A DNA stretch of 64,000 nucleotides from Pseudomonas viridiflava (GCF_900591205.1 NZ_UUPU01000013.1:1-64000), one strand, 5' to 3'; counted from the stretch's first letter, positions 9,641 to 22,111 are shown. The notes: generated from the sequence alone by a model not told the origin. A program made the numbers and translations.

Positions 9641-9679
9641 AAGCATTCCAACTCTAAAAGGTTGTAGCCTCTCACGCAT

Positions 9680-9716
9680 AAAAAATGCCCCGTATCGACT
9701 GATACGGGGCATTTCA
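9680..9716 (-). terminator. Rho-independent terminator of brnQ
   Basis: A 14-bp perfect stem, AAATGCCCCGTATC paired with GATACGGGGCATTT around GACT, is followed on the minus strand by a T-run, just after the brnQ stop codon. Confidence 0.9.
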
Positions 9717-9737
9717 GTGCAGCCCGAATCGAGCGTG

Positions 9738-11051
9738 TCAGGCGATCGCTTCGCTACGCTTGCCGAGTACGCGGTCAACCACCACGGCGACAACCAGCGT
9801 CATCACCGACGGCACCAGCCACGCCAGACCCTGCTCGCTCAACGGCAAGTTAGCCAACGGCGACGGCATCCAGCCTGCCAGCCCTGCGCCCTTGAGCGCA
9901 TCAATGCAACCAAAGATGAACGACACCAGCATCACCGGCCCCACAATGCGGCCCTGCTCCTGCCAGAAGTCTTTGCAGAAGCTCAGCGCCACCAGCACGA
10001 TGCACGGCGGGTAGATGGCAGTGAGTACCGGGATCGAGAAAGCGATCAGCTTGGTCAGCCCCAGGTTGGACACAAACAGTGAGAACAGCGCCAGGATCAC
10101 CACCAGGGCCTTGTAGGACAGCGGCAGGATCTTGCTGAAGTACTCGGCGCAGGCGCAGGTCAGGCCCACGGCGGTAACCAGGCACGCCAGAGAGATCAAC
10201 ACCGCAAGGAAGCCGCTGCCCAGTGAACCGAAGGTGTGTTGCACGTAAGCGTGCAGTACGGCGGCACCATTGGCGGCACCGGCGGCCACTGCATGGCTGC
10301 CCGACCCCAGACGGAACAGGCTGACATACACCAGCGCCAGGCCCACGCCGGCAATCAGCCCGGCAATGATCGCGTAGCGGGTGATCAGCTTGGGCGACTC
10401 GACCCCACGCGAACGAATGGCGTTGACGATCACGATGCCAAACACCAACGCACCCAGGGTATCCATGGTCAGGTAACCATTGATGAAGCCTTGGGAGAAC
10501 GGCGCGGCCACGTATTCCGGCGTAGCGACACCGACATCACCGGCCGGCAAGGCAAACGCGGCGATACCGAGGATGGCCAGGGCGATGATTTTCAGCGGCG
10601 CAAGGAACCGCCCGACGGTGTCCAGCAGTCGACCTGGATACAGGGACACAAAGAACACCACCAGGAAGTACACGGAGCTGTAGAGGAACAGCGCCAGCGG
10701 GCTTTCCCCGGTCAACGGTGCCAGGCCCACTTCAAAGGACACGGTCGCGGTGCGCGGGGTGGCGAACAGCGGCCCTACCGCCAGATACGCCGCCGCCGCA
10801 AGCAGGCCACCGGCGATCTTGCCGATCGGGCTGCTCAACGCGTCCATACCACCGCCGACCTTGGCCAGGGCGATCACGGTAACCACCGGCAAACCGACCG
10901 CGGTGATCAAGAAGCCCAGCGCTGCCATCCAGACGTGCGGCCCGGACTGCAAACCGACGATAGGCGGGAAGATGATGTTGCCGGCGCCCACGAACAGGGC
11001 AAAGGTCATAAAGCCCAACGCCAGGATATCCTGGCTTTTCAACACTTTCAT
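9738..11051 (-). CDS. brnQ: Branched-chain amino acid:cation symporter BrnQ
   Basis: This 437-aa transporter has about twelve membrane segments and belongs to the LIVCS family, importing leucine, isoleucine and valine with Na+ or H+. The family N-terminus is clear: [14 protein letters not shown] followed by [11 protein letters not shown]. The start at 11051 was chosen on this N-terminus. The upstream extension to 11411 runs through a REP pair and is not coding. It stands alone between a REP pair upstream and its own terminator downstream. Confidence 0.95.
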   Translation of the reverse strand: MKVLKSQDILALGFMTFALFVGAGNIIFPPIVGLQSGPHVWMAALGFLITAVGLPVVTVIALAKVGGGMDALSSPIGKIAGGLLAAAAYLAVGPLFATPRTATVSFEVGLAPLTGESPLALFLYSSVYFLVVFFVSLYPGRLLDTVGRFLAPLKIIALAILGIAAFALPAGDVGVATPEYVAAPFSQGFINGYLTMDTLGALVFGIVIVNAIRSRGVESPKLITRYAIIAGLIAGVGLALVYVSLFRLGSGSHAVAAGAANGAAVLHAYVQHTFGSLGSGFLAVLISLACLVTAVGLTCACAEYFSKILPLSYKALVVILALFSLFVSNLGLTKLIAFSIPVLTAIYPPCIVLVALSFCKDFWQEQGRIVGPVMLVSFIFGCIDALKGAGLAGWMPSPLANLPLSEQGLAWLVPSVMTLVVAVVVDRVLGKRSEAIA

Positions 11052-11293
11052 TTGAGGAAATACCACACTACTGAATCGGAATTTAGAGAGGGATTCCCTA
11101 TGGATGAGGGAAATACTGCCGGCCCTTATGGGGACCGACCGGTCTAGCGCGCAGCTTCCTTTTGGGATGCGGACGCATAAAGAGGCGGCTAGGGTACAGA
11201 ATTGGGCTGACAAACGCACTGTTGCAGGGCGAACTGTCCGATAAGCGACATATTCATGTCGCGTTTTCATACCTAATTTGGCAATGCCGCCCC

Positions 11294-11380
11294 TGTGGGA
11301 GCTGGCTTGCCTGCGATGCAGACACCTCGGTGCATCAACCAAAATGAGTCGATGCCATCGCAGGCAAGCCAGCTCCCACA
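11294..11380. repeat. REP pair (GTGGGAGCTGGCTTGCCTGC type)
   Basis: Two inverted copies of the second REP type of this window, core GCTGGCTTGCCTGCGATG, are separated by about 40 bp upstream of brnQ and downstream of sucD. Confidence 0.87.
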
Positions 11381-11405
11381 TTGAATCGAATACGTATCCC
11401 AGAAA

Positions 11406-11437
11406 GCACAAAGGCCACCCGAAGGTGGCCTTTGTGT
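11406..11437. terminator. Rho-independent terminator of the suc operon
   Basis: CACAAAGGCCACC-CGAA-GGTGGCCTTTGTG is a 13-bp perfect stem with a CGAA tetraloop, 27 bp past the sucD stop codon on the minus strand. Confidence 0.85.
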
Positions 11438-11463
11438 GGTGAAGCGTCAGCTAAGCGCGAGGC

Positions 11464-12345
11464 TTACTTGACGGCCCAACCGGTCAGCTCAGCCAAAGCT
11501 TTGCCGATGTCTGCCAGCGAACGCACGGTTTTAACACCTGCGTCTTGCAGCGCAGCGAATTTCTCGTCTGCAGTGCCTTTGCCGCCGGAGATGATTGCGC
11601 CAGCATGGCCCATGCGCTTGCCCGCAGGGGCAGTCACACCAGCGATGTAGGACACAACCGGCTTGGTCACGTGTGCCTTGATGTAGGCAGCCGCTTCTTC
11701 TTCAGCCGAACCGCCGATCTCACCGATCATCACGATCGCTTCGGTCTTCGGGTCTTCCTGGAACAGCTTCAGGATGTCGATGAAGTTGGAGCCCGGGATC
11801 GGGTCACCGCCGATGCCGACGCAAGTCGACTGACCGAAACCGGCGTCAGTGGTCTGCTTCACAGCTTCGTAGGTCAGGGTGCCGGAACGGGAAACGATAC
11901 CGACTTTACCTGGCAAGTGAATGTGACCTGGCATGATGCCGATCTTGCATTCGCCTGGAGTGATCACGCCTGGGCAGTTAGGGCCGATCAGGACTACGCC
12001 CAGCTCGTCGCACTTAACTTTAGCGTCCAGCATGTCCAGGGTAGGAATGCCTTCGGTGATGCACACGATCAGCTTGATGCCGCCGAATGCCGCTTCCAGG
12101 ATCGAGTCCTTGCAGAAAGGAGCTGGAACGTAGATCACGCTGGCGGTGGCGCCAGTGGCAGCTACAGCGTCTTTCACGGTGTTGAACACTGGCAGACCCA
12201 GGTGCTCGGTGCCGCCTTTGCCTGGAGTTACGCCGCCAACCATCTTGGTGCCGTATTCGATGGCTTGCTGGGTGTGGAAACTACCTTGCGAACCGGTAAT
12301 ACCCTGGCAGATAACTTTGGTGTCTTTATTGATCAGGACGCTCAT
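11464..12345 (-). CDS. sucD: Succinyl-CoA synthetase, alpha subunit
   Basis: This 293-aa alpha subunit pairs with SucC to convert succinyl-CoA to succinate with formation of ATP/GTP in the TCA cycle. The N-terminal CoA-binding Rossmann domain carries [15 protein letters not shown], and the phosphorylated His lies in the C-terminal motif RMGHAGAII. The length is normal. The start ATG overlaps the sucC stop by one base (TAATG), which fits translational coupling and equal subunit supply. It is the last gene of the suc cluster, followed by a terminator. Confidence 0.98.
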   Translation of the reverse strand: MSVLINKDTKVICQGITGSQGSFHTQQAIEYGTKMVGGVTPGKGGTEHLGLPVFNTVKDAVAATGATASVIYVPAPFCKDSILEAAFGGIKLIVCITEGIPTLDMLDAKVKCDELGVVLIGPNCPGVITPGECKIGIMPGHIHLPGKVGIVSRSGTLTYEAVKQTTDAGFGQSTCVGIGGDPIPGSNFIDILKLFQEDPKTEAIVMIGEIGGSAEEEAAAYIKAHVTKPVVSYIAGVTAPAGKRMGHAGAIISGGKGTADEKFAALQDAGVKTVRSLADIGKALAELTGWAVK

Positions 12346-13511
12346 TATTTGCCCTCCGCAGCTTTGACAACTTGTTGAGCAGCGTCGGTCAGGCTGGTAG
12401 CCGCGATGATGTTCAAACCGCTTTCTGCCAGTACTTTAGCGCCCAGTTCAGCGTTGTTACCTTCAAGGCGAACAACAACCGGGATTTTAACGCCAACTTC
12501 TTTCACTGCACCGATGATGCCTTCGGCAATCATGTCGCAACGAACGATGCCGCCGAAGATGTTGACCAGTACTGCAGCGACGTTGGAGTCGGACAGGATG
12601 ATCTTGAACGCTTCGGTAACGCGTTCTTTGGTAGCACCGCCGCCCACGTCGAGGAAGTTGGCTGGTTTGCCGCCATGCAGGTTGACGATGTCCATGGTGC
12701 CCATGGCCAGGCCGGCACCGTTGACCATGCAGCCGATGTTACCTTCCAGGGCTACGTAGTTCAGTTCGAACTTGGCAGCGTGCGCTTCGCGCGGATCGTC
12801 TTGCGACGGATCGTGGAAAGTCTTCAGCTTAGGCTGACGGTACATGGCGTTGGCGTCGATGTTGATCTTGGCGTCGAGGCAATGCAGGTCGCCGTCAGCC
12901 TTGATCACCAGCGGGTTCACTTCCAGCAGGGCCAGATCGTGATCCTGGAACAGTTTGGCCAGACCTACGAAGATCTTGGCGAACTGGGCAACTTGCTTGC
13001 CTTCCAGACCCAGCTGGAAAGCCAGCTCGCGACCCTGGAATGGCTGAGCGCCAACCAGTGGATCGATAGTGGCTTTCAGAATTTTTTCTGGAGTGTCGTG
13101 GGCGATTTTCTCGATGTCCACGCCACCTTCGGTGGAAGCCATGAACACGATGCGACGGCTCGAACGGTCAACGACAGCGCCCAGGTACAGCTCTTTAGCG
13201 ATATCAGTGCACGATTCAACCAGGATCTTGGTGACTGGTTGGCCATTGGCATCAGTCTGGTAAGTCACCAGACGCTTGCCCAGCCACTGCTGTGCGAAGG
13301 CTTTGGCGTCTTCTTTGCTGCGAACCAGCTTAACGCCGCCCGCTTTACCGCGACCACCAGCGTGGACTTGGGCTTTGACAACCCACTCGCTGCCGCCGAT
13401 TTTGTCGCAAGCTTCTGCTGCTGCTTCCGGGGTGTCTACTGCGTAGCCCTTGGAAACTGGCAGGCCGTATTCAGCGAACAGCTGCTTACCCTGATACTCG
13501 TGAAGATTCAT
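12345..13511 (-). CDS. sucC: Succinyl-CoA synthetase, beta subunit
   Basis: This 388-aa beta subunit has an ATP-grasp nucleotide-binding domain at the N-terminus ([12 protein letters not shown], then [12 protein letters not shown]) and a succinate-binding C-terminal domain ([25 protein letters not shown]). The start at 13511 gives the standard N-terminus; the longer frame to 13559 only extends into the intergenic region. It is co-transcribed with sucD. A 204-bp gap rich in inverted repeats separates it from lpd. Confidence 0.98.
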   Translation of the reverse strand: MNLHEYQGKQLFAEYGLPVSKGYAVDTPEAAAEACDKIGGSEWVVKAQVHAGGRGKAGGVKLVRSKEDAKAFAQQWLGKRLVTYQTDANGQPVTKILVESCTDIAKELYLGAVVDRSSRRIVFMASTEGGVDIEKIAHDTPEKILKATIDPLVGAQPFQGRELAFQLGLEGKQVAQFAKIFVGLAKLFQDHDLALLEVNPLVIKADGDLHCLDAKINIDANAMYRQPKLKTFHDPSQDDPREAHAAKFELNYVALEGNIGCMVNGAGLAMGTMDIVNLHGGKPANFLDVGGGATKERVTEAFKIILSDSNVAAVLVNIFGGIVRCDMIAEGIIGAVKEVGVKIPVVVRLEGNNAELGAKVLAESGLNIIAATSLTDAAQQVVKAAEGK

Positions 13512-13559
13512 GCTTTTTACCGTCTTCGTTAGGTACTGCGCATTCGGCGCTGCGCTCAT

Positions 13560-13715
13560 TATGAGTGCCGCGCCACCTGTGACTGCTGCTTGCGCAACTT
13601 GCGGGGCTCAAAGCCCGTAAAGCTGCGCAAGGCTGCGTCCAGCGGATATTCCGCGGTGAGTCTTGCGCGCAAGGCTCACGACGGGCAACTCCGCCGTGGT
13701 TTCTTATTATCTCGC
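13560..13715. other. Intergenic region lpd-sucC with several inverted repeats
   Basis: No gene fits here. Three inverted repeats are visible: GGGCT-CAA-AGCCC near 13603-13613, CCAGCGGATATTCCGCGG near 13639-13656, and a near-perfect palindrome TGAGTCTTGCGCGCAAGGCTCA at 13657-13678. They could attenuate or process the transcript between lpd and sucCD, or be remnants of a dispersed repeat. No U-tract follows, so a classic terminator is not supported. Confidence 0.5.
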
Positions 13716-15167
<1,452 letters not shown>

Positions 15168-15169
15168 TT

Positions 15170-15256
15170 AGCTGCAAGCTACAAGCTGCAAGCCACAAGT
15201 TGAAAGCACCGATCGCCCGCGTTGAGCCTGGAGCTTGCAGCTTGAAACTTGCAGCT
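15170..15256. repeat. Imperfect long inverted repeat between sucB and lpd
   Basis: Left arm 15170-15195 (AGCTGCAAGCTACAAGCTGC then AAGCCA) and right arm 15231-15256 match as inverted repeats with about four mismatches, spaced by 35 bases. Each arm also contains a direct repeat of AGCTGCAAG. It is unlike the GTGGGAG-type REPs of this window and would form a large hairpin in the sucB-lpd mRNA. Confidence 0.7.
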
Positions 15257-15261
15257 GCTTT

Positions 15262-16485
15262 TTAGATATCCAGAAGGAGACGAGCCGGGTCTTCCAGCAG
15301 GTTCTTGATGGTCACCAGGAAAGTCACGGCTTCTTTACCATCAATCAAGCGGTGATCGTACGACAGCGCCAGGTACATCATCGGGCGGATCACGACTTGG
15401 CCGTTGATGGCCATCGGACGCTGGATGATGTTGTGCATGCCCAGAATCGCAGCTTGCGGCGGGTTGACGATCGGCGTCGACATCATCGAACCGAAGGTAC
15501 CACCGTTGGTGATGGTGAACGTACCGCCGGTCATCTCGTCGATGGTCAGCTTGCCGTCACGGGCTTTCTTGCCGAAGCCGGCGATGCCGCCTTCGATTTC
15601 AGCCAGGCTCATCAGCTCGGCGTTACGCAGAACAGGCACCACCAGGCCACGGTCGCTGGACACCGCAACGCCGACGTCAGCGTAGCCGTGGTAAACGATG
15701 TCGCCGCCGTCGATGGAAGCGTTGACTGCCGGGAAGCGTTTCAGCGCTTCGGTGGCTGCTTTCACGAAGAACGACATGAAGCCCAAGCGTACGCCGTTGT
15801 GGGACTTCTCGAACAGGTCCTTGTACTTCGAACGCAACGCCATGACCTCGGTCATGTCGACTTCGTTGAACGTGGTCAGCATCGCCATGTTCGACTGGGC
15901 TTCAACCAGGCGCTTGGCCACGGTGGCACGAACGCGGGTCATCGGCACGCGCTTCTCGGTGCGGTCGCCAGCGGCGAACACAGGTGCGGCGGCAGCTGGA
16001 GCAGCAGCCTTGGCAGGAGCGGCAGCCGGAGCGTTTTTCTTGGCTTCAACAGCAGCAACCACGTCTTCCTTGGTGACACGGCCGTCTTTGCCGGTGCCTT
16101 TGACGGAAGCCAGGTTGATACCATTTTCTTCAGCCAGCTTGCGCGCGGCTGGCGCGGCAACAGCGTCTTCGTCGGCGGCAGCCGGGGCCGCGGCAGCAGG
16201 AGCAGCAGTCGGGGCAGCAGCAGCGGCAGGTGCTGCGGCGGCGGCAGAGCCTTCTTCGATCGAGCCCAGTACCTGGTTGGACAGGACGGTAGCGCCCTCT
16301 TCGGCAACGATTGCGCCCAGTACGCCGTCAGCTTCGGCCAACACTTCCAGTACGACTTTGTCGGTTTCGATGTCAACGATCAGGTCGTCACGCTTGACGG
16401 CCTCACCTGGTTTCTTGTGCCAGGTGGCAACGGTGCCATCGGCAACCGATTCCGGGAATGACGGGGCTTTGATTTCGATAGCCAT
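15262..16485 (-). CDS. sucB: 2-oxoglutarate dehydrogenase E2, dihydrolipoyl succinyltransferase
   Basis: This 407-aa core subunit transfers the succinyl group to CoA. An N-terminal lipoyl domain (about residues 1-75) carries the lipoylated Lys in ETDKVVLEV. It is followed by an Ala/Pro-rich linker, an E3-binding domain (about 110-145, [19 protein letters not shown]), a second Ala-rich linker, and a catalytic domain of about 230 residues ending with the active-site [11 protein letters not shown]. The second half of the linker is nearly pure alanine, which creates the long spurious reading frames on the opposite strand. Confidence 0.98.
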   Translation of the reverse strand: MAIEIKAPSFPESVADGTVATWHKKPGEAVKRDDLIVDIETDKVVLEVLAEADGVLGAIVAEEGATVLSNQVLGSIEEGSAAAAAPAAAAAPTAAPAAAAPAAADEDAVAAPAARKLAEENGINLASVKGTGKDGRVTKEDVVAAVEAKKNAPAAAPAKAAAPAAAAPVFAAGDRTEKRVPMTRVRATVAKRLVEAQSNMAMLTTFNEVDMTEVMALRSKYKDLFEKSHNGVRLGFMSFFVKAATEALKRFPAVNASIDGGDIVYHGYADVGVAVSSDRGLVVPVLRNAELMSLAEIEGGIAGFGKKARDGKLTIDEMTGGTFTITNGGTFGSMMSTPIVNPPQAAILGMHNIIQRPMAINGQVVIRPMMYLALSYDHRLIDGKEAVTFLVTIKNLLEDPARLLLDI

Positions 16486-16529
16486 TATCTGTGGGTCCTT
16501 AAAATTCGGTTTCAGTCAGCGCGAAGGCG

Positions 16530-19361
16530 TTAAACAGTGAAAGCATCTTGCAGCAGTTTTTCCTGCTGCTCGGCGTGCATCGACGCATAACCACACGCAG
16601 GTGCAGCGGAAGCATCACGACCGGCGTACTCCAGGCCCAGGGCCTTTTTGTGGTTACCGATGCTGCGACGCAGGTGATGCTGGCTGCTGTACCACGCGCC
16701 CTGGTTCATCGGTTCTTCCTGACACCACACCACATTGGTGAGGTTGGTGTAAGGCGCGATGGCCTCCATCAGGTCGTCTTCCGGGAACGGGTAAAGCTGC
16801 TCGATACGCACGATGGCGATGTCTTCGCGGCCTTCGGCACGGCGTTTTTCCAGCAAGTCGTAGTAAACCTTGCCGCTGCACAGGACCAGGCGAGTGACCT
16901 TGGCGGCGTCCAGGGTGTCGATTTCCGGAATCACGGTCTGGAAGGAACCGTCGGCCAGATCTTCCAGGGTCGAGATGGCCAATTTATGACGCAACAGCGA
17001 TTTCGGGGTCAGCACTACCAGCGGCTTGCGCAGCGGGCGGATCACCTGGCGACGCAGCAAGTGGTAGATCTGGGCCGGGGTAGTCGGCACGCACACCTGG
17101 ATGTTGTGCTCGGCGCACAGCTGCAGGTAACGCTCCAGACGAGCCGAAGAGTGCTCCGGACCCTGACCTTCATAACCGTGTGGCAGCAGCATGGTCAGAC
17201 CGCACAAACGGCCCCACTTGTGCTCACCGCTGGTGATGAACTGGTCGATAACCACCTGGGCACCGTTGGCGAAGTCGCCGAACTGGGCTTCCCAGATCAC
17301 CAGCGCGTTTGGCGTGGTGGTCGAGTAGCCGTATTCGAACGCCAGTACGGCTTCTTCGGACAGGAACGAATCGTACAGATCGAAACGTGGCTGGCCTTCG
17401 TACAGGTTCTGCAACGGGATGTAAGTGCCCGCGTCTTTCTGGTTGTGCAGCACAGCATGACGGTGCGAGAACGTACCACGGCCGATATCCTGGCCGGTCA
17501 TGCGGATCGGGTGACCTTCGAACGCCAGGGTCGCGTACGCCATGGTTTCGGCGTAACCCCAGTTGATCGGCAGGCCGCCGGCTTGCATCTTCTGACGGTC
17601 TTCGTAGATCTTCGCCACTTGGCGCTGCACGACGAAGCCGTCTGGAATTTCCAGCAGCTTGGCGGACAGTTCCTGCAGGGTCTTCAGATCGAACGAGGTG
17701 TCGTGACGCGCAGTCCAGGCGTGGCCCAGATACGGGCGCCAGTCCACGAACAGCTCTTTGTTCGGCTCTTTAACCAGGCTTTTTACTACATGCAGACCGT
17801 TGTCCAGCGCGTTGCGGTATTCGTCGACTTTCGCCTGAACACGCGCATCGTCAACCACGCCGGCCTTGGTCAGGCTTTCGGCGTACAGCTCACGGGTGGT
17901 GCGCTGCTTGGTGATCTGCTGGTACATCAACGGTTGGGTGCCGCTAGGCTCATCCGCTTCGTTGTGACCGCGACGGCGATAGCAAACCAGGTCGATCACC
18001 ACGTCACGCTTGAACTGCATGCGGTAGTCGATAGCGAGCTGGGTCACGAACAGCACGGCTTCCGGATCATCACCATTCACATGGAGGATCGGCGCCTGGA
18101 TCATCTTGGCCACGTCGGTCGCGTATTCAGTAGAGCGCGCGTCGAGCGGGTTGCTGATGGTGAAGCCCACCTGGTTGTTGATGACGATGTGAACCGTACC
18201 GCCGGTCTTGAAGCCGCGAGTCTGCGACATCTGGAAGGTTTCCAGCACCACGCCTTGACCGGCGAATGCCGCGTCACCGTGGATGGAAATCGGCAGAACC
18301 TTCTCACCAGTGGTGTCGTTACGACGATCCTGACGAGCACGGACCGAACCCTCGACCACTGGAGAAACGATTTCCAGGTGGGATGGGTTGAAGGCCATGG
18401 CCAGGTGAACTTCACCGCCGGTGGTCATCACGTTGGACGAGAAACCCTGGTGGTATTTAACGTCACCAGAACCCAGCTCGACCTTCTTCTTGCCTTCGAA
18501 CTCGTCGAACAGCTCACGCGGGTTCTTGCCGAAGGTGTTGACCAACACGTTCAGGCGACCACGGTGAGCCATGCCGATCACGATTTCCTTGGTGCCGTAG
18601 GAACCGGAACGCTGGATCAGCTCGTCGAGCATCGGAATCAGGCTTTCGCCGCCTTCCAGGCCGAAACGCTTGGTGCCCGGGTATTTGGTACCCAGGTATT
18701 TCTCGAGACCTTCAGCAGCGGTCACGCGCTCCAGCAGATGGCCGCGTACGTCGGCCGACAACACCGGACGGCCACGCACACCTTCCAGACGGTGCTGGAA
18801 CCAGTGGCGCTGCTCGGAATCGGTGATGTGCGTGAACTCAGCGCCGATGGTGCGGCAATATGTCTGCTGCAACGCTTCGTGAATTTCGCGTAGGCTCGCT
18901 TCCTCTTTGCCGATGAACAGGTCGCCGGCACGGAAGGTCGTATCAAGATCGGCATTGGTCAAGCCGTAATGATTGATCGACAGGTCAGCAGGTGCAGGAC
19001 GCTGCCAGAGCCCCAGCGGGTCAAGCTGGGCCGCCTGGTGGCCACGCATCCGGTAGGCCTGGATCAGTCGCAGTACTTCAACTTGCTTCTTCTCGTGCTC
19101 GCTGCTCACGCTCCCGGCGGAAACCGGCTGAGCGCGGCGCTGGTTCTTTGCCAGCAGCACAAACTGATCGCGAATTGTTGCATGCGATACATCGGTGGCA
19201 GCGTTGCCGTCTGAAGACAACGTCTGAAATTTGGTGCGCCATTCTTCTGGCACAGCGTTAGGGTCGTGCAGGTAGAGCTCATAAAGCTCTTCCACATAGG
19301 CAGCGTTACCACCTGAAAGATAGCCGCTGTTCCACATGCGCTGCATCACGCTTTCTTGCAT
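16530..19361 (-). CDS. sucA: 2-oxoglutarate dehydrogenase E1
   Basis: This 943-aa thiamine-diphosphate enzyme decarboxylates 2-oxoglutarate and passes the succinyl group to SucB. The N-terminal MWNSGYLSGGNAAYVEELY is the family's E2-contact region. The centre shows IGMAHRGRLNVLVN, GDAAFAGQGVV and YRRRGHNEADEP, which are ThDP/Mg2+ and substrate-binding motifs. The transketolase-like domain includes QDIGRGTFSHRHAVLHNQ and PHGYEGQGPEHSSAR. Length and start are normal. It begins the sucAB-lpd-sucCD set, 261 bp after sdhB. Confidence 0.98.
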   Translation of the reverse strand: MQESVMQRMWNSGYLSGGNAAYVEELYELYLHDPNAVPEEWRTKFQTLSSDGNAATDVSHATIRDQFVLLAKNQRRAQPVSAGSVSSEHEKKQVEVLRLIQAYRMRGHQAAQLDPLGLWQRPAPADLSINHYGLTNADLDTTFRAGDLFIGKEEASLREIHEALQQTYCRTIGAEFTHITDSEQRHWFQHRLEGVRGRPVLSADVRGHLLERVTAAEGLEKYLGTKYPGTKRFGLEGGESLIPMLDELIQRSGSYGTKEIVIGMAHRGRLNVLVNTFGKNPRELFDEFEGKKKVELGSGDVKYHQGFSSNVMTTGGEVHLAMAFNPSHLEIVSPVVEGSVRARQDRRNDTTGEKVLPISIHGDAAFAGQGVVLETFQMSQTRGFKTGGTVHIVINNQVGFTISNPLDARSTEYATDVAKMIQAPILHVNGDDPEAVLFVTQLAIDYRMQFKRDVVIDLVCYRRRGHNEADEPSGTQPLMYQQITKQRTTRELYAESLTKAGVVDDARVQAKVDEYRNALDNGLHVVKSLVKEPNKELFVDWRPYLGHAWTARHDTSFDLKTLQELSAKLLEIPDGFVVQRQVAKIYEDRQKMQAGGLPINWGYAETMAYATLAFEGHPIRMTGQDIGRGTFSHRHAVLHNQKDAGTYIPLQNLYEGQPRFDLYDSFLSEEAVLAFEYGYSTTTPNALVIWEAQFGDFANGAQVVIDQFITSGEHKWGRLCGLTMLLPHGYEGQGPEHSSARLERYLQLCAEHNIQVCVPTTPAQIYHLLRRQVIRPLRKPLVVLTPKSLLRHKLAISTLEDLADGSFQTVIPEIDTLDAAKVTRLVLCSGKVYYDLLEKRRAEGREDIAIVRIEQLYPFPEDDLMEAIAPYTNLTNVVWCQEEPMNQGAWYSSQHHLRRSIGNHKKALGLEYAGRDASAAPACGYASMHAEQQEKLLQDAFTV

Positions 19362-19622
19362 GCTTGGTCACCCTCGATTTGGGGACACCACCGGCGAAAA
19401 CACCGAGTTTGCTTGCAAAAGGCCAAGTGCAGCGACCAAAACAAGCCACTTAGGATCACGCTGATAGTTCGGGTACCAACCCGAATGCCCCTGCTTGTCT
19501 CATTTCTTCAAAATAAGAGCCGCGGCTTTGTAAGTCGCTGCTCAAGTTAAAACTACGGCGCCGGTTGAAGCCTGCGCCGCAGCATTTACGGGCACAACGG
19601 TCCTGCTTTGCTACAACGTCGC
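19362..19622. other. Intergenic region sdhB-sucA
   Basis: No coding sequence is seen in these 261 bp. There is a hairpin TTCGGGT-ACCA-ACCCGAA around 19471-19488 and a weaker GGCGCCGG...GCCTGCGCC near 19557-19578. It could hold a separate sucA promoter or an attenuator between sdhCDAB and the suc genes; I did not find a convincing -35/-10 pair. Confidence 0.4.
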
Positions 19623-20327
19623 TTACACGCCGCTTTGCAGCAGCATGTTACGGATGTGACCAATGGCCTTAGTCGGGTTCAGGCCTTTGGGACATACGTT
19701 GACGCAGTTCATGATCCCGCGGCAGCGGAATACGCTGAACGGGTCATCCAGTGAAGCCAGACGCTCGGACGTCTTGGTGTCACGGCTGTCTGCCAGGAAG
19801 CGGTACGCTTGCAGCAGAGCGGCTGGACCCAGGAACTTGTCCGGGTTCCACCAGAAGGACGGGCACGAAGTCGAGCAGCAAGCGCACAGGATGCACTCGT
19901 ACAGACCGTCGAGCTTCTCGCGCTCTTCCGGGGACTGCAGACGCTCGATGGCCGGAGCCGGCGTGTCGTTCTGCAGGAACGGCTTAACTTTCTCGTATTG
20001 CTTGTAGAAGATGCTCATATCGACGACCAGGTCACGGATAACCGGCAAACCTGGCAGAGGACGAACGATCAGCTTGTTGCCTTTAACCACGGCGGACAGC
20101 GGCGTGATGCACGCCAGGCCGTTTTTGCCGTTGATGTTCATGCCGTCGGAGCCACAAACGCCTTCACGGCAAGAGCGACGATACGAGAAACCTTCGTCCT
20201 GCTCTTTGATCAGTGCCAATACATCCAGCACCATCAGGTCTTTACCACCGGTATCGACCTGGAATTCCTGCATGAACGGCGCAGCGTCCTGATCAGGGTT
20301 GTAGCGGTAAACACTGACTTTCAACAT
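19623..20327 (-). CDS. sdhB: Succinate dehydrogenase iron-sulfur subunit
   Basis: This 234-aa subunit carries electrons from the flavin to quinone. The N-terminal ferredoxin-like domain binds [2Fe-2S] through CREGVCGSDGMNI and a later Cys. The C-terminal domain binds [4Fe-4S] through CILCACCSTSCP and [3Fe-4S] through CVNVCPKG. The start at 20327 (MLKVSVYRYNPD) is preferred over the GTG three codons upstream because AAGGG then lies 8 bases away. It is the last gene of sdhCDAB. Confidence 0.97.
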   Translation of the reverse strand: MLKVSVYRYNPDQDAAPFMQEFQVDTGGKDLMVLDVLALIKEQDEGFSYRRSCREGVCGSDGMNINGKNGLACITPLSAVVKGNKLIVRPLPGLPVIRDLVVDMSIFYKQYEKVKPFLQNDTPAPAIERLQSPEEREKLDGLYECILCACCSTSCPSFWWNPDKFLGPAALLQAYRFLADSRDTKTSERLASLDDPFSVFRCRGIMNCVNVCPKGLNPTKAIGHIRNMLLQSGV

Positions 20328-20338
20328 GGCAGCCACCC

Positions 20339-22111
20339 TTAGTAAGTCCGAATCTTCGGTTCAAACGTCGGAACCGTCTTCGGCGAGAAGTTCACGGCAC
20401 GCTTGGTTACGCGCTTGTCACCCGGGAAGTACAGGGTGTGGCACAACCAGTTTTCGTCATCGCGATCTTCAAAGTCTTCACGGGCGTGTGCACCACGGGA
20501 TTCTTTACGAACCTCGGCGGCGATTGCAGTCGCTTCAGCCACTTCCAGCAGGTTTTGCAGCTCAAGGGCTTCGATACGCGCGGTGTTGAACGCCTGCGAC
20601 TTATCGTTGATCTTGACGTTGGCGATGCGCGTACGCAGATCGGCCAACTGAGCAATACCCTTCTGCATGTATTCGCCGGTACGGAATACACCGAAGTAGT
20701 TCTGCATGCAGCTTTGCAGCTCGCGACGCAGGGTAGCCACGTCTTCGCCATCAGTGCGCTCGTTCAGAGCATTCAGACGGGCCAGGGCAGCTTCGATGTT
20801 GGCGTCGGTGGCGTCATCGTATTCGATGCCGTCGGTCAGAGCCTTCTCGAGGTGCAGGCCGGCAGCGCGGCCGAATACCACCAGGTCAAGCAGCGAGTTG
20901 CCGCCCAGACGGTTGGCACCGTGTACCGATACGCACGCCACTTCGCCGACAGCGAACAGACCATGAATGATCTCGTCCTGGCCATCGGCGTTCTGGGTGA
21001 TCGCCTGACCATGAATGTTGGTCGGCACGCCGCCCATCATATAGTGGCAAGTCGGAACAACCGGAACCGGAGCAACCACCGGGTCAACGTGAGCAAAGGT
21101 CTTGGACAGCTCGCAGATGCCTGGCAGGCGGCTGTGCAGGACTTCTTCGCCAAGGTGATCGAGCTTCAGCAGTACGTGGTCGCCGTTAGGGCCACAACCG
21201 TTACCGGCGATGATTTCCTTAACCATCGAACGAGCCACAACGTCACGACCGGCAAGGTCTTTCGCGTTCGGAGCGTAACGCTCCATGAAACGCTCGCCGT
21301 GCTTGTTGATCAGGTAACCACCTTCACCACGGCAACCTTCAGTAACCAGTACACCGGCGCCGGCGATGCCGGTCGGGTGGAACTGCCACATTTCGATGTC
21401 TTGTACCGGAACGCCAGCACGCAGTGCCATGCCGACGCCGTCACCGGTATTGATCAGGGCGTTGGTGGTCGAGGCGTAGATACGACCTGCACCGCCGGTC
21501 GCCAGAACAGTCGCCTTGGCGCGAATGTAGGTGGTTTCACCGGTTTCGATGCAGATGGCGATCACACCGACGAACTCGCCTTGCGCGTTCTTGACCAGGT
21601 CAACCGCGTAGTACTCGTTCAGGAACGTGGTGCCGGCTTTCAGGTTGCCCTGATAAAGGGTGTGCAGCAGCGCGTGACCGGTACGGTCGGAAGCGGCGCA
21701 GGTACGGGCAGCCTGCCCACCTTTACCGTAATCCTTCGACTGGCCGCCGAATGGACGCTGGTAGATGCGGCCTTGTTCGGTACGGGAGAACGGCAGACCC
21801 ATGTGGTCCAGCTCGAACACCGCGGCCGGGCCTTCCTGACACATGTATTCGATAGCGTCCTGGTCACCGATGTAGTCGGAACCCTTGACGGTATCGTACA
21901 TGTGCCAGCGCCAGTCATCGTTCGGGTCGGCGGAAGCGATGGCGCAGGTGATGCCACCCTGGGCCGATACGGTGTGGGACCGCGTCGGGAACACCTTGGT
22001 GATCACGGCGGTCTTGTGACCGCCCTGGGCCAGTTGCAGCGCAGCGCGCATGCCGGCACCGCCGCCACCAATAATGATGGCGTCGAATGAAATAGTTGGA
22101 ATGTTAGCCAT
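20339..22111 (-). CDS. sdhA: Succinate dehydrogenase flavoprotein subunit
   Basis: This 590-aa catalytic subunit oxidises succinate to fumarate. It has the FAD-binding [17 protein letters not shown] at the N-terminus, the His that holds covalent FAD in [12 protein letters not shown], and the substrate/proton-transfer region [21 protein letters not shown]. Length is as in other proteobacteria. It is separated from sdhD by only 3 bases and from sdhB by 11, so all four sdh genes form one operon. Confidence 0.98.
   Translation of the reverse strand: MANIPTISFDAIIIGGGGAGMRAALQLAQGGHKTAVITKVFPTRSHTVSAQGGITCAIASADPNDDWRWHMYDTVKGSDYIGDQDAIEYMCQEGPAAVFELDHMGLPFSRTEQGRIYQRPFGGQSKDYGKGGQAARTCAASDRTGHALLHTLYQGNLKAGTTFLNEYYAVDLVKNAQGEFVGVIAICIETGETTYIRAKATVLATGGAGRIYASTTNALINTGDGVGMALRAGVPVQDIEMWQFHPTGIAGAGVLVTEGCRGEGGYLINKHGERFMERYAPNAKDLAGRDVVARSMVKEIIAGNGCGPNGDHVLLKLDHLGEEVLHSRLPGICELSKTFAHVDPVVAPVPVVPTCHYMMGGVPTNIHGQAITQNADGQDEIIHGLFAVGEVACVSVHGANRLGGNSLLDLVVFGRAAGLHLEKALTDGIEYDDATDANIEAALARLNALNERTDGEDVATLRRELQSCMQNYFGVFRTGEYMQKGIAQLADLRTRIANVKINDKSQAFNTARIEALELQNLLEVAEATAIAAEVRKESRGAHAREDFEDRDDENWLCHTLYFPGDKRVTKRAVNFSPKTVPTFEPKIRTY

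Noticed and set aside
16548..18893. 781-codon open frame on the plus strand opposite sucA
   Set aside because: It lies wholly antisense to a clear, full-length sucA. High third-position GC leaves the opposite strand open; the product is rich in His, Gln, Arg and Val without any known motif.
20438..22090. 550-codon open frame opposite sdhA
   Set aside because: It is a shadow of sdhA, which is complete and in an operon.
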